In this document: positions 47,125-58,183 of the stretch, in pieces
Layout: each line of letters starts with the position of its first letter
Numbering within the stretch: the first letter of the stretch is position 1
Source of the DNA: Euonymus europaeus
Lineage: Eukaryota; Streptophyta; Magnoliopsida; Celastrales; Celastraceae
Length of the DNA: 64,000 nucleotides
Assembly (NCBI GenBank): GCA_963580455.1
Contig: OY756964.1
Location: 7,192,001-7,256,000, forward strand
Direction of reading: 5' to 3'
Notes under the pieces: model-generated
Database searches by the model: none
The model's input: only the letters and a program-made list of their open reading frames with translations
What the model was told of the DNA's origin: nothing
Translations under genes and position numbers: made by a program

Positions 47125-50100
47125 ATGGCTGACGCCCCAGCCCCTCCAGCAACCGGAGAACCCAGTTCCCAAACATCGGATTACAATAACCCAACGTCGC
47201 AAACTTCCCCAACTGATTCGGCGTCCGCATCCGTCGCGCCATCTCTGCCACAACAGCAGTCCGCAACACCCATAGCTCCAACCCCTAACCCTAATCCGAG
47301 CCCGGGTCTAGTGCCCCCACCGCCCCCTCCAGTGGCCTCTTATGCGCCACCACCGATCTCTGGTGCAACCGTCGGCTTCCCTCCTAGTGTCCCGTCTTTT
47401 CGTCCGGTTCCACAGTTCTCGCCGATTCCGAATTACCAAAACGCTGGCGTGCCGCCGCCTGGTGTGAGTTCCGCTCCATCGATGGTGCCCATGATGACAT
47501 ATCAAGTTCCGCCCAGTCAGGCTATGAATCCGGCAATGAGACCTTATGCTCCAATGCCGAATGGTTATGTGGCTACTCCGCAAGGGACCATGACTCCTGC
47601 GGGTGGGTTATTTCTTCTTTTGTGTTATATGTATCTCTCTATCTCTAATTTAACATCGTCCAAATTTCTCCAGTACATCTCTCTCTATGTAACTCATCTA
47701 AGTTTGTCGTGACGTTTATTTATAAGACTTTGGATGTATTTTTGTAACTAGATGTTCAATGGACGTAATAGTTCTATTTTGTTAGTTGTATGTTGTTGTT
47801 ATTGGAGATGGCTATTGTGCTAGTGTATGAGCCCGCATAAGATTTCTAGATTTCTGTTCTTCCCTATAAGAAATTGTTGAAAAAGAATAGTATTCTATAA
47901 TCTTATTATTACGCATTGGTTAGATATTATTTGCTTTAAATGAATTAGGTCATTATAAATTAGGTTAATGTTTTAATTTAATAGTTAGGAAGAATTTGTT
48001 AAAGAAGAGTTGGGAAACATTTTGAAAATTCGGAATAGGAGGATGGATGACGTGATGTTTTCTCCTACAGTGTCTTGATTGAATACCATGAGAGAGGTTG
48101 GAAGGCTACATATTGCTTAAAAGATCCACTTCTACAACTCCTTTTTTGGTATGAAAATATTAACCTGGTTCTTGTTGATTTGTCACCCTTAGAATAAAGC
48201 TAGTTTTGATGAATGCATTTATCTTATACGCTTATACCAACCTTGCAACTTTCTCCATAACTTTCAAGTTAAAGGTTACCGAACAATTCAGTGTTATTGC
48301 TAAATTATGTCTGGTTGTGTCATGTTCATTTTAGTAGGCTACTTTGTGGTAGTTATAAGGCCTCTTTTCCTTTCGTGGGTCTATGAATTGCGAGCAGCAG
48401 ATCATCTTACAACCTGAGTGCTCATCCTTATGTTGTAAGGTATTGCTATCCTTTTAGTTAGTCTGTATTTCTATTCCCCCTATCTGTTTTTTTTTTGTTT
48501 TATATTTGCTCCACATTGGTTTGCTAACAATTTGTATAAGTTAAAGTGGCAATATCTAGTAGTTCAGTTTTGTATACTTAAGTCACTTTTGAGCATGAGA
48601 TACTTGAAGTCTCATGCAACACGATCTCAAAATTATTTTTTGCAATTGGTGGATGGAATAGTTTGACGATGCAATGGGTGATGAGGTAAGCCAGCTTACA
48701 TATCCATGCTTATGAATTCCATGCTTTATTCTTAATGTTTCCCTCAGGTTGTCTGATCAGCTGGTGATAGTTGCCATGCCTGTTGATGCCATCTCTAATA
48801 TGATTTATGTGTGGTAACAACATTTTATTAATTTCTTTCCAGAATATTGTTTTTTTGTATGCCATTTAGAGGAAATATAATTGTTGACTACTTAATTTGT
48901 ACTTTTGTAGCCATGCACTGACATATATCTGACATATATGCATAGATGCTTGTTTTCTTTGTGTGCAGGGCTTGCTCGATATCCTTCTCCATACCCAGCT
49001 ATGGTTCAACCTGTATTTCCTCTACGACCACTTGGAGCAGTTGGCATGCTTCCAGGAGTGGCACGTCCACATGTTCCAGGTGTCCCAGGGGTTCGGCCAA
49101 TTATCCCTCCTATTGTGAGGCCAGCTATTCCTTCTGTTACACCAGCAGAGAAACCTCAGACTACTGTATATGTTGGCAAGATAGCACCAACAGTAGATAA
49201 CGATTTTATGCTCTCTCTCCTTCGGGTGGGTTGGCAATAATATTCCGATTCTATCTGTTCATACTTCATAATTGTACACATACCAGTAGGCCCTCGTATC
49301 CATTATTGAAGATCTTTTAGTAATTTCTCATTTTTTGTATGGTGTGTAGTTATGTGGACCTGTTAAGAGCTGGAAACGAGCACCAGATCCCACAGATGGG
49401 ATTCCTAGAGGCTTTGGATTCTGTGAATTTGAGTCAGCTGATGGGGTTCTTCGTGCATTGAGACTGCTTAATAAATTTAATATTGATGGGCAGGAGCTGG
49501 TGGTATGTATGCGTATCAAATTTTACCCAAACAGATATATGTTTACTATTTATTTTTTTGGTTTAGCAGTATTGGTTGATTGAATTGGATGAAATTTGAT
49601 AAGCTTCAAATTTGGATACCTGTTGCAAGTGTTCTCCGTTATCTTTGATTTTCAAGAACATTGTGACAAGAAAGGAGGGGTAAAACTCTTTTTTCATAAA
49701 ATATGTGGCTATTTGAAATCTTCATTGATAAATATGAGGGTTTGTTGAAATTTAATTGAATGTATGAGCTGAAAACATGGAACTAGATGGAGATTGTTAG
49801 AGACACAGAAATTGGCTGGCATAAGTTGGTGGTGAACGTGCTCCCACATAAACACTGGTTGTACCCATGGGTCATGGATGTTTTGATTAAACTTAAGTAT
49901 TGAATGCTTATTATTCATTTGAATTTGCGTTGACTTTTACGTGGACTTTTGTTTTATGAAAAAATTAGTTAAATGTTAATCAAGGAACGAGAGAATATCT
50001 CAAGCGATATGTGGAAAAGAAAACTGAAAATGCGAAGAAACTAAAGGAAGGTCAAGCTGCCGAGGATGGGAAAGAAGGGGATAGTGCTTCAGGTGTTGAG

Positions 50101-52762
50101 AAGAATGAAGTTCTTAAATCCTCTACGGAAGACTTGAAGGAGGAAAATGATGCGGAGAGTAGAGGTAACAATAATGTTTCCAACTTTGGGATTGCGACTG
50201 ATGAAGACAGGGAAGGTGATCAAGATGCCCTAGAGAAGCTTACAAACATGATAGAAGAGAGGTTAAAGACCAAACTGCTGCCGCCACCTCCTGCACAAAT
50301 ACCTGTTGATAGTTCTGGGCATCCAAACCCAGAATTGCTGTCTAAATTCAGGGAGGGAGACTCGGATGTTTATATAACTAAAAATGGTAAGTTTTCAAGG
50401 TAATTGAACATAAATTTATGCTTTTGATATTATGAAATGTAAGCTGGTACCAACAGAGAAAATAAATTATTACATTCTTTCATTTGATTTAGAAATTGAC
50501 AAACATTTGTGATTGTTACTGGTAGCAAGCTTAAAAAGTAAGTTTGTGAAGTGCTGGTGTTTTGAATCTGATATAAATGCTGTCTCAAATTTTGGAGATA
50601 CAGCCAATGATAGAAATGACGATGAGACAACTAGTGACAACAAAGCAACAAGTGAGCATGATAAGCCTGAAACAAGCTCACCTGAAAGGAGTAGAAGATA
50701 TGACAGAAGAAGCAGAGAAAGAGACCTCAAACGAGACAAGGAACGAGAAATTGAGAGATACGAAAGAGATGTAGAGCGAGAACGAGTAAGGAAAGAGAGG
50801 GAGCAAAGAAGAAAAGTAGATGAAGCTGAGCGCGAGTATGTCGAGCGCCTTAAAGACTGGGAGTATAGAGAGCGAGAAAAAGAGAAGCAGCGACAGATTG
50901 AGAAGGAGAAGGAGAAAGACAGGGAACGTAAACGCAAGAAGGAGATTCTTTATGATGAAGAAGACGAGGAAGATGATTCAAGGAAAAGGTGGCGAAGAAG
51001 TGTGCTGGAGGATAAGAGGAGGAGGAGACAGCGGGAAAAGGAGGATGACTTGGTTGACAGGCTAAAAGAAGAGGAAGAAATTGCTGAGTCCAAGAAGAGT
51101 GCCGAGGAAGAACAGCAGCAGCAACTACAGCGAGATGCATTAAAACTTTTGTCTGGACGTCTTATAAATGAGAATGAGAAAAAAATAATCATTGAAGAAA
51201 CCAGCTCTGGAGGGGAAAATAAAGCAATTGAGCAGGATTATCAGGATGGAGATAATCGTCCAGGTAAGTATTTAAGTCTTATTTTCTGTGTTACGCCACC
51301 ATCCCAAAAAAGAAAAAAATTTGTGGGTGGGGTTTACAAAATGAACGTTTTCCATTTTTTAATGGGATTACATGACAGGTGACAGAGCTTTACAGAATGG
51401 CACTGGTGATGAATCAGCCACAGTGGCAAATGGGGAATCAGAAATGCGGCAGAGCGGCAATGTCCCGGCAAGAAAGTTGGGGTTTGGTTTAGCTGGGTCT
51501 GGAAAACGAGCTGCTGTTCTTTCTGTCTTCCATGAGGAAGACGATGATGATGCCCACAAGGATAAAAAGATGAGGCCCCTGGTTCCCATTGATTATTCAA
51601 CTGATGAACTGCAGGCTGTCCAACCTAGTGTTTCTGGAGCACATCCTGTAAATCTGGCTGCTGCGGCAGAATTTGCGAAGCACATTTCACATGTTGCTTC
51701 CAAAGATGAGAAGTCTGATGCAGAAAAAGAAAGAAGCAGACGTTCGCATGATCGTTCAGGCCGGAGGGATAGAGACAGGAATGATGAGGATAATAGTCGT
51801 ACCAGAGATGAGAACAAAGAGAAGACATATGACCGAGAGGTGAAGACACCAGATACTAAAAAGCTCTTAGATGCAAAACAACTGATTGATATGATCCCAA
51901 AGACCAAGGAGGAATTGTTCTCATATGAAATAAATTGGACTGTGTATGACAAGGTAAGCAATTCTTCTGATACTTCATATATTAACTACTTTGATTTGAG
52001 ATGTAGTGCATGTGCTTTCCTTCAAGGGGGCAAAACAAAATGCTTTGCTTGTGAATATTCTGGTGAATGTGTCATGGCTTTACTCCTTTCGTTTATTTAT
52101 TTGCGTTTTCATTATGCCTTACACCATACACCTACTGATGCTCAAGTATAGCTCTTAGTTTCATATTTGGGGTGGGGTGGTTGAACTACCCTCATCTCAT
52201 GAGCAACAGTCCAGCTACCTAGTGAAAAGAGCTGCTGCCAGTGCATGATATGCATGCGATCACATGTGTTTAATTAGTTGGCTCAAAGTTTTGAAAATGG
52301 TAGAAGTTTTGACATTTATGGGTGCTGCAACTTCTTGAGGTAGAGCTGAAACTGTTATGGAATTAGTACTTAAAGGACACATTTCTGAAGGTATTTATTT
52401 TATTATGATAAGGGCTACTTGCATTTTGATTCTATTTTCAGAAATGTAGAAACATTTTTGGGTTAAGGTTATATACTTTTGCTTAATACTTGTTTTCTTG
52501 TGCACCTTGGCAGCACGAATTGCACGAGAGGATGAGACCATGGATATCCAAGAAAATTACAGAGTTCTTGGGAGAGGAAGAAACCACCCTTGTAGATTAC
52601 ATTGTATCGAGTACTCAAGAACATGTGAAGGCATCCCAAATGCTGGAGCTGCTTCAGTCTATATTAGATGAAGAAGCTGAAATGTTTGTCCTGAAGATGT
52701 GGAGGATGCTCATTTTTGAAATTAAGAAGATGGAGGCGGGTCTTTCCGCGAAGTCAAAATGA
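47125..52762 (+). CDS. RBM25: RNA-binding protein 25-like splicing regulator (RRM + PWI, 955 aa)
   Basis: Seven exons: 47125-47602, 48969-49225, 49350-49502, 49979-50396, 50526-51263, 51379-51953, 52514-52762; 2868 nt. The Pro-rich N-terminus (VPPPPPPVASYAPPP) is followed by an RRM with RNP2 VYVGKI and RNP1 RGFGFCEF, split by two introns. Next comes an acidic part and a long Arg/Glu/Asp-rich region (about residues 460-660, e.g. RERDLKRDKEREIERYERD). The end is a PWI domain (LFSYEINWTVYDKHELHERMRPWISKKITEFLGEEE). RBM25 binds exonic enhancers and U1-associated factors in the nucleus. The start of exon 5 is the least certain: GGTAG|CAAGC at 50526 keeps phase, and so would GGAG|ATACAG at 50602. 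Confidence 0.9.
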
Positions 52763-53997
52763 TAGCGGAACTCTGCATTATTCTCTTCCTGCGCAATATG
52801 ATGCATGGCCATTGCTTTTCAGGGCCGTGGTTTCCCAGTAGCGTCGATTAGACCAATAGATTGTATGAAGCTAATTTTTTGTTGCCTTTCGAAGTACAAT
52901 CACTTACCATCAGCAAATGTATCATCTTGCAGTTTCGCTGGTTCTTGTATCAAAAGCTGCTTTTGATACAGAACTGTTGTTTACTGAACGAGTGATACAT
53001 TTCGGCGTTATTTGCTCCTAATAGTTTGTTGGATCTTTGTATTCATTTGACAAAACAAAGTAATAATTTCAGTTTTTACTCATATGCTCAAGTCTCCTAT
53101 TATCTCTCCTTAAATAGGAACGGCGATTAAATCAATCAATTTTTCTTGTTAAAGACAGAGATAAGAGATCATAATGGTTGAGACTTGGAATCTGCTACCC
53201 AAATTCCTAGGCAAGAAAAGTAATTTAGTATGGGAATGATTCATGTTTCAAATACTTAAGATAATATTCACAATCACAAAAATGACCAAAAGCAAGATCT
53301 GATACATGTTTGCCTAAACTAACCAGTCCATAGTCCACATACCAAAATGACAGGCATTAATAATTTTCTTCATAAAGACAACAGTTTTTTTGAAAATTCA
53401 TACAAAAACATGTAAAAGACATTCTTGTGAAGTCTCTTCAGCAGGAACCAAATACAAACTCTCATAGTCTCATCTGCTTCTTATTCTTCTGTGTTTTTTT
53501 TTTTTTTTTTTTGAATCCTATGAAAAAAAATGGTCGCTTGAAGGCACACATTGAGATGCAATGAAAAGTATACCAAGATATCTTGAACCACTAAGATTGG
53601 TTTACATTCCCCCATCCCCACTCCTACCCCTACCCTTAATGAAGAAATACACAGTTAAATTTGCCTATCAATGCATCAAGGATGTGAGGTATGAGAATGG
53701 GGAAAACGTCCAAGTATTGCCTTCGTGGAGCAAAATATGGTGACTTAATATGATAACACCAAATGGGTATTTTGATATTCGTTTATCTGTACTTTACACA
53801 TTTAAGTTCATGACAACATCACAATCCAATGTGGATTGGCTTTTTCTTCCTCTATAAACTCTACCTCACCCTTCTTCTCTTTTCATGTTGTACAAAGCAG
53901 GAATCAAATGACTAACAATATTACCACGAAAGCCAATACGGACCATTATCATGAAGAATTGGATGAGGCACAAGTAAAACTGTACAAATTATGACCG
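52763..53997. other. 3' UTR and intergenic DNA between convergent genes
   Basis: This holds the 3' UTR of the RBM25-like gene (to about 53090) and, on the other side, that of the phosphatase gene. A poly-T (about 53494-53511) is present. I see no other gene. Confidence 0.5.
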
Positions 53998-55143
53998 TCA
54001 CCAGAAACTGTCATCAACTCCCACAGCGGTTGATGGGTTATCTTTTTCCTCCTCTAGCTCCAACTCTGGCTCTCCAGACCCAAATTCAGTTGTTTCGATG
54101 TCAGCAAGGTTCTTCAGATCAACCACAGAAAGCTCATCTAAATGCCTAACCACCAGGTCTGCAGCCCCAAGCTCGTAAACAGGATGCTTGCTAGCAACAG
54201 CTACGCATTTCATGCGCGCATCATGTGCAGCCTCCACTGTTTGATTAGAGTTCCCAAACACAATACAGCGTTCAGGTATAAATTTTAGAAGCTGTGCTGC
54301 ATAACTAAACATCTCTGGATCAGGCTTTCCCCTATGAACATCCTCTGCTGCAACAATTGCACTGAAGTACTCTTCAATTCCAATAGATCCAATTGCAGTT
54401 TCAAGAGTCTTTCGAGGGCGAGTAGAAACTAGCGCCATTGGTATCTTGTAATGCATCAGAACATTGACAAACTCCTGAGACCCAGTTCGTAGTCTGTATA
54501 TCTCACCTTGCAAAGCTTGATAAATTTCTTCTTTCCGAGCAGCCATTCTTCTCAACTGAACTGGGTCTCTTGACCAGCAAAGAACTTCAGAAATTGCCTG
54601 CTCGTTCTTCATGCCCTCTATCCGTTTCAAAATGAAAGTGGGAGGAGGGGATTTTCCTTCTTCTTGGGAAAGAGCCAGCCATGCTTGCTTTTCAAGGTCA
54701 GGATTTTCTTCAACAATAACTCCTTCCCATTCAAATATGGCACCTAACCAACCACAACCCATCCTTTCTTGTCGAAGCAATGGATTATGTAATGATGGGT
54801 CGTCTGCTTTATTCTCCGGTGGCCACGACCCTGGTTTTCGATCAACACCCCTGTCAGTGTCAATCTGGTAGTTCCAACTTCGTGGTATTTGATCTTCCTT
54901 TCTAGATGAATAGGCCTCTTTTGCCAGCTCCGTAGCAAGAGCCTTAATTTTAGCATTCACTAGCTTGACTTTCAGCCTAGGCACAAAATGCAGAGGAGAA
55001 ACAACTTTCCTGCCTATTAGTTCTGTTAAAAGGATCGGACAACTATCCAAAGATATCTTCTTGCATGTCGTATTCCAAGAAGGAATCCCACCACACAGTG
55101 GCCTATACCCTATAAGTGATGTCGTGGAGATTGAGTCCAACAT
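53998..55143 (-). CDS. PYRP2: Chloroplast HAD-family phosphatase, PYRP2-like (riboflavin pathway)
   Basis: One coding exon, 381 aa from MLDSISTTSLIGYRPL. An ATG 33 nt upstream is in frame, but TTTTTGCTGTTGTCAAG| just before this start looks like the acceptor of a 5' UTR intron. The first 60 residues are Ser/Thr/basic-rich, fitting a plastid transit peptide. The HAD fold is clear: GWLGAIFEWEGVIVE (motif I), ALVSTRPRKTLE (motif II), HRGKPDPEMF (motif III Lys) and CIVFGNSNQTVEAAHDARM (motif IV). The family member I recall, Arabidopsis PYRP2, dephosphorylates 5-amino-6-(5-phosphoribitylamino)uracil. Motif I has Glu for both Asp and motif IV lacks its acids. The tail is acidic (ELELEEEKDNP). Confidence 0.8.
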   Translation of the reverse strand: MLDSISTTSLIGYRPLCGGIPSWNTTCKKISLDSCPILLTELIGRKVVSPLHFVPRLKVKLVNAKIKALATELAKEAYSSRKEDQIPRSWNYQIDTDRGVDRKPGSWPPENKADDPSLHNPLLRQERMGCGWLGAIFEWEGVIVEENPDLEKQAWLALSQEEGKSPPPTFILKRIEGMKNEQAISEVLCWSRDPVQLRRMAARKEEIYQALQGEIYRLRTGSQEFVNVLMHYKIPMALVSTRPRKTLETAIGSIGIEEYFSAIVAAEDVHRGKPDPEMFSYAAQLLKFIPERCIVFGNSNQTVEAAHDARMKCVAVASKHPVYELGAADLVVRHLDELSVVDLKNLADIETTEFGSGEPELELEEEKDNPSTAVGVDDSFW

Positions 55144-55660
55144 ATTTGAACTTGACAACAGCAAAAAGAAATTCACAACCCCAATTCGGTCTATATTAAT
55201 ATCTAAAAAGCCAAATCACAGGAGATAACCAAAAAAGAAACAATGAAAGATGAAGAACAAAACCAGTATTCTTACCACAAAGTACAAACCCCCAAATTTA
55301 TCGACAACAAACCCTCATAAGAATCCCCTTCAAGCCAAACTAAGCATAACACATAAACCCCCACCAATCAAAGGCCCTAACTTTCAAGGAAAAGTAAAGG
55401 GAACCGAAACCCAGATATTTGAACAAAGTATATGCCGACCAACGATTTTGACCTATAAAATCTAATTAGAGATCGTATGTACAGAGACGAAAGGATAACG
55501 AAGAACCTGGAACGGAATCAAACGTTGATTAAAGATTGAACAGCTGAGATGATAAAAAGAGACGAGGAGGCAGATAGTTCGCAGAAAGAGGATGATGTGA
55601 ATGAATCTCTCTTTCTTGTTGATTCTTGAAGAAAAAGAGAGGAAGACGTGTTTTCGTATT
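55144..55660 (-). promoter_or_regulatory. 5' UTR with probable intron and promoter of the phosphatase gene
   Basis: The minus strand has a purine/CT-rich leader (about 55640-55510). A possible donor CCAG|GTTCTT near 55513 and the acceptor TTGTCAAG at about 55152 would remove a leader intron. No other coding frame is seen. Confidence 0.4.
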
Positions 55661-56750
55661 TTCTTCACGTTTTTCTTCTCGTTATTTTTATTTTTGTGGC
55701 TTATAATTGGGTTTGGTCGACTGTATATTTAGCCTGCGATGCCGGCGCACGTAATCGATTCCATGTACATACACGTGTCCGTGACGTAGTCCTTCCTGGC
55801 GCAGACGGGTTGGATTTTGCTGCCTTCAACTCGATATTCATTTTCGGCTGCACAATACCCAGCCCATCCACCAATATAAAATTTTAAAATAAACAGTGGG
55901 TGATAAATATTTCTGGCGTAAACATTCTATTTGATTGTAATATTATCTAATTTTATTGTAATATTATTTTCTATAATAAATTTATAATAATATAATATGA
56001 TGGTATAATGAAATACTACAGTAGAATATAATATTCTATTGTAAATTTATAATGGAATATGATGTTATAATGAATTGGTTATATGAGATGTTTTGGGCTG
56101 AGATGTTTAACATTTTTGTAAAAAAAAACTTTCAATTTCACAAGAGTTTTTTTTGCCATTTAATAATTAATTAAAAGTTAATTAACAAGATAATTATGAT
56201 TTTTAATTCTTTACAAAAAAGAAAATGATAAGGAGCCCAAAGAAAAACAACCCAAATCTATATGTGTGTCATGTAGGTGGTCAGGCTGAACATTTGAGAA
56301 AATATGTTCATAATTAATTTATCCATTTATTTTTATTGAACATTTTTTATTTTTATTTTTTTTATAAATGAAACTTTAAAACTTTTTATCTCTCAAAATA
56401 CATATTAAATTTTGGAAAAAATTATATTCAAACTCAACGAGTTAAACTCTTTGTAATAAGACCCATTGTAGATAGTTTTTTTTTCTTTTTTTTTCAATTG
56501 CATTGTTTTTAAAAACAAATGTAATTTATAGTTATATATATGATATGTAGACTGTATATTCGAGTTGAATTTTTATTATATCATGATAGTAGAATATATA
56601 TTCATTGTTTTCTGCATTTTTATTGAAATTACGTTAGGGTATCCGAGCCCGTTAGGGTTTAGTTTTTATTTGGTTTTATGGTTTTATTCTAATTAATTAT
56701 TAGTTCGTTAATGTTTAGCGAATTCATTTCCTCTTAGGATTTAACACTTA

Positions 56751-56947
56751 AACTATGTTTGGCATGAGGGTTGGGAGGGGTTGAGAGGGTTTATGTGAGT
56801 GAATACCTCTCAACCCTCATTTTCACGGGTTGGGAAAAGGGTGTTGGGAGAATATCTTGATATGTTCGCATCAAACAAGGGTTCGACGGGGTTCACTTGT
56901 TCGCAAACCCTTCTTAACCCTTCCCAACACATCTCCAAAGCAAACCC
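56751..56947. mobile_element. Small Tourist-like MITE (197 bp), target duplication TTA
   Basis: The left arm is GTTTGGCATGAGGGTTGGGA and the reversed right arm is GTTTGCTTTGGAGATGTGTT followed by GGGAAGGGTT, so the arms pair imperfectly. TTA lies on both sides (56748-56750, 56948-56950). The neighbouring repeat unit (57021-57040) shows the empty site AACACTTATTGTTTAG, which fixes the insertion. Confidence 0.8.
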
Positions 56948-57110
56948 TTATTGTTTAGGTTATAACATGAAAAACTCGATACACAAATTCATAGAGTTTA
57001 GCGAATTCGTTCTCCTTAGGATTTAACACTTATTGTTTAGTTTACAACATGAAAATCTAATACACAAGTCCGTTAGAGTTTAACGAATTCGTCCCCTTAG
57101 GATTTAACAC
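56948..57110 (+). repeat. Two tandem units of about 82 bp
   Basis: Units 56948-57029 and 57030-57110 both run from TTATTGTTTAG to CTTAGGATTTAACAC. A partial unit precedes the MITE (about 56700-56747). No coding frame is shared. Confidence 0.85.
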
Positions 57111-57899
57111 TTATTGTATAGATATGGACTCCTAAAATATGAGCTATTTATCACTGCCCATTAAATTACTAAAAAAATGTAATTAAAAAATAATATAATT
57201 AAGAATGACTGAATAAAATCTATTAATGATGAATCTTGTTAGAAAGATCTTTACTTGCTGATTATAGATATGTAATTTTTTTCGAAATCTAATATGTATT
57301 TTGAGAGCTAAAATGTTTTGAAATTTCGTCCAAGGGAAAAAAATATGCAGTTAATTTTTTTTGCCACATTATATTTGTACTTGACATTGCCGTGTAGATT
57401 TGGGGCATTCTACTATTCGATGAGCTATTTAGCATGTCTGATTGTAGAATACCCAGCCCATACACCAATATAAAATTCTATAAAAAAATAATAATTGACA
57501 CCTGTGACATAATTTTTGTGGGATTTTTAACAATGACACTATTAGAAACATCATTTAGTTTTAATTTTTTTTGCCTTATCATACTGTTGGCAACGAGGTT
57601 ATTATTTTTATTTTTAAAAAAAAGCCTAATTATATAGTGTCATTGATGTTTCCATTCCAAACCCTCATTCTCTCTCTTTTAGACTCATCAATCCTCCCTC
57701 ATCACCTTCTTCCTCACCGAAACTGAGATTCAATAACTTTAAGTCCTTTCTCAAGTTCTCTTTATTTCAATCGGCGTCGGTCCCAGTTTCTATCTTGACC
57801 ACGACCTCTGTCTATGTATTCTTTGTTAGAGTTACAAAAACTCTAGCTTCTACTGCTAGGAGATTTGTCGATGCAAAAATCCTCACCGATGTTTAGAGT

Positions 57900-58140
57900 T
57901 TCCTGAATTACACTCACACAAGCCAAGAAATTGAATTGAAATGAAAAAACACAACAATATACGTGGTTCGGCAAGAACGCCTACATCCACGGTAGAGTTT
58001 GTATTTTTTATTATTCTTCAAATGGTTACAAGGGGTGTTATTTATACTGTAGCTAGGCGGGACAGCGTTGCCGAGCCAGCAGCTTGTCAACAAAATTTGT
58101 TCCTTCTTTGAACAGAGTTGTCTTTTTTTAGCCGAAAATT
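57900..58140 (-). promoter_or_regulatory. 3' LTR promoter region of the Tat element
   Basis: A minus-strand TATAAA (58046-58041) lies in AGTATAAATAACACC. About 70 bp downstream is TTGCCGAACCACGT (57974-57961) with GTGGATGTAGGCG beside it, a motif I know from R/U5 of many plant LTRs. LTR ends are not clear, so the span is approximate. Confidence 0.45.
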
Positions 58141-58183
58141 TTAATTGTTACTGACTCTTTATCAACTCTTATTTTCAATTGCT

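Larger units (their letters stand above)
55854..57485. repeat. Direct repeat pair bracketing 1.6 kb
   Basis: About 37 bp at 55854-55890 (AATACCCAGCCCATCCACC, then AATATAAAATT) recur at 57448-57485 with about three changes. The bracketed segment is AT-rich and non-coding. Next to the left copy is CAGTGGGTGATAAATA (55894 on), and a roughly inverted version lies at about 57143-57160. An insertion that duplicated or carried the flank is possible but not proved. Confidence 0.5.

Noticed and set aside
50430..51961. Ser/Leu-rich minus-strand frames opposite the RBM25-like gene
   Set aside because: They mirror the Arg/Glu/Asp-rich coding repeat of exons 5 and 6.
53561..53743. Short plus-strand frame MKSIPRYLEPLRLVYIPP
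   Set aside because: No homology, poor context and a position in intergenic DNA near a poly-T. Treated as chance.
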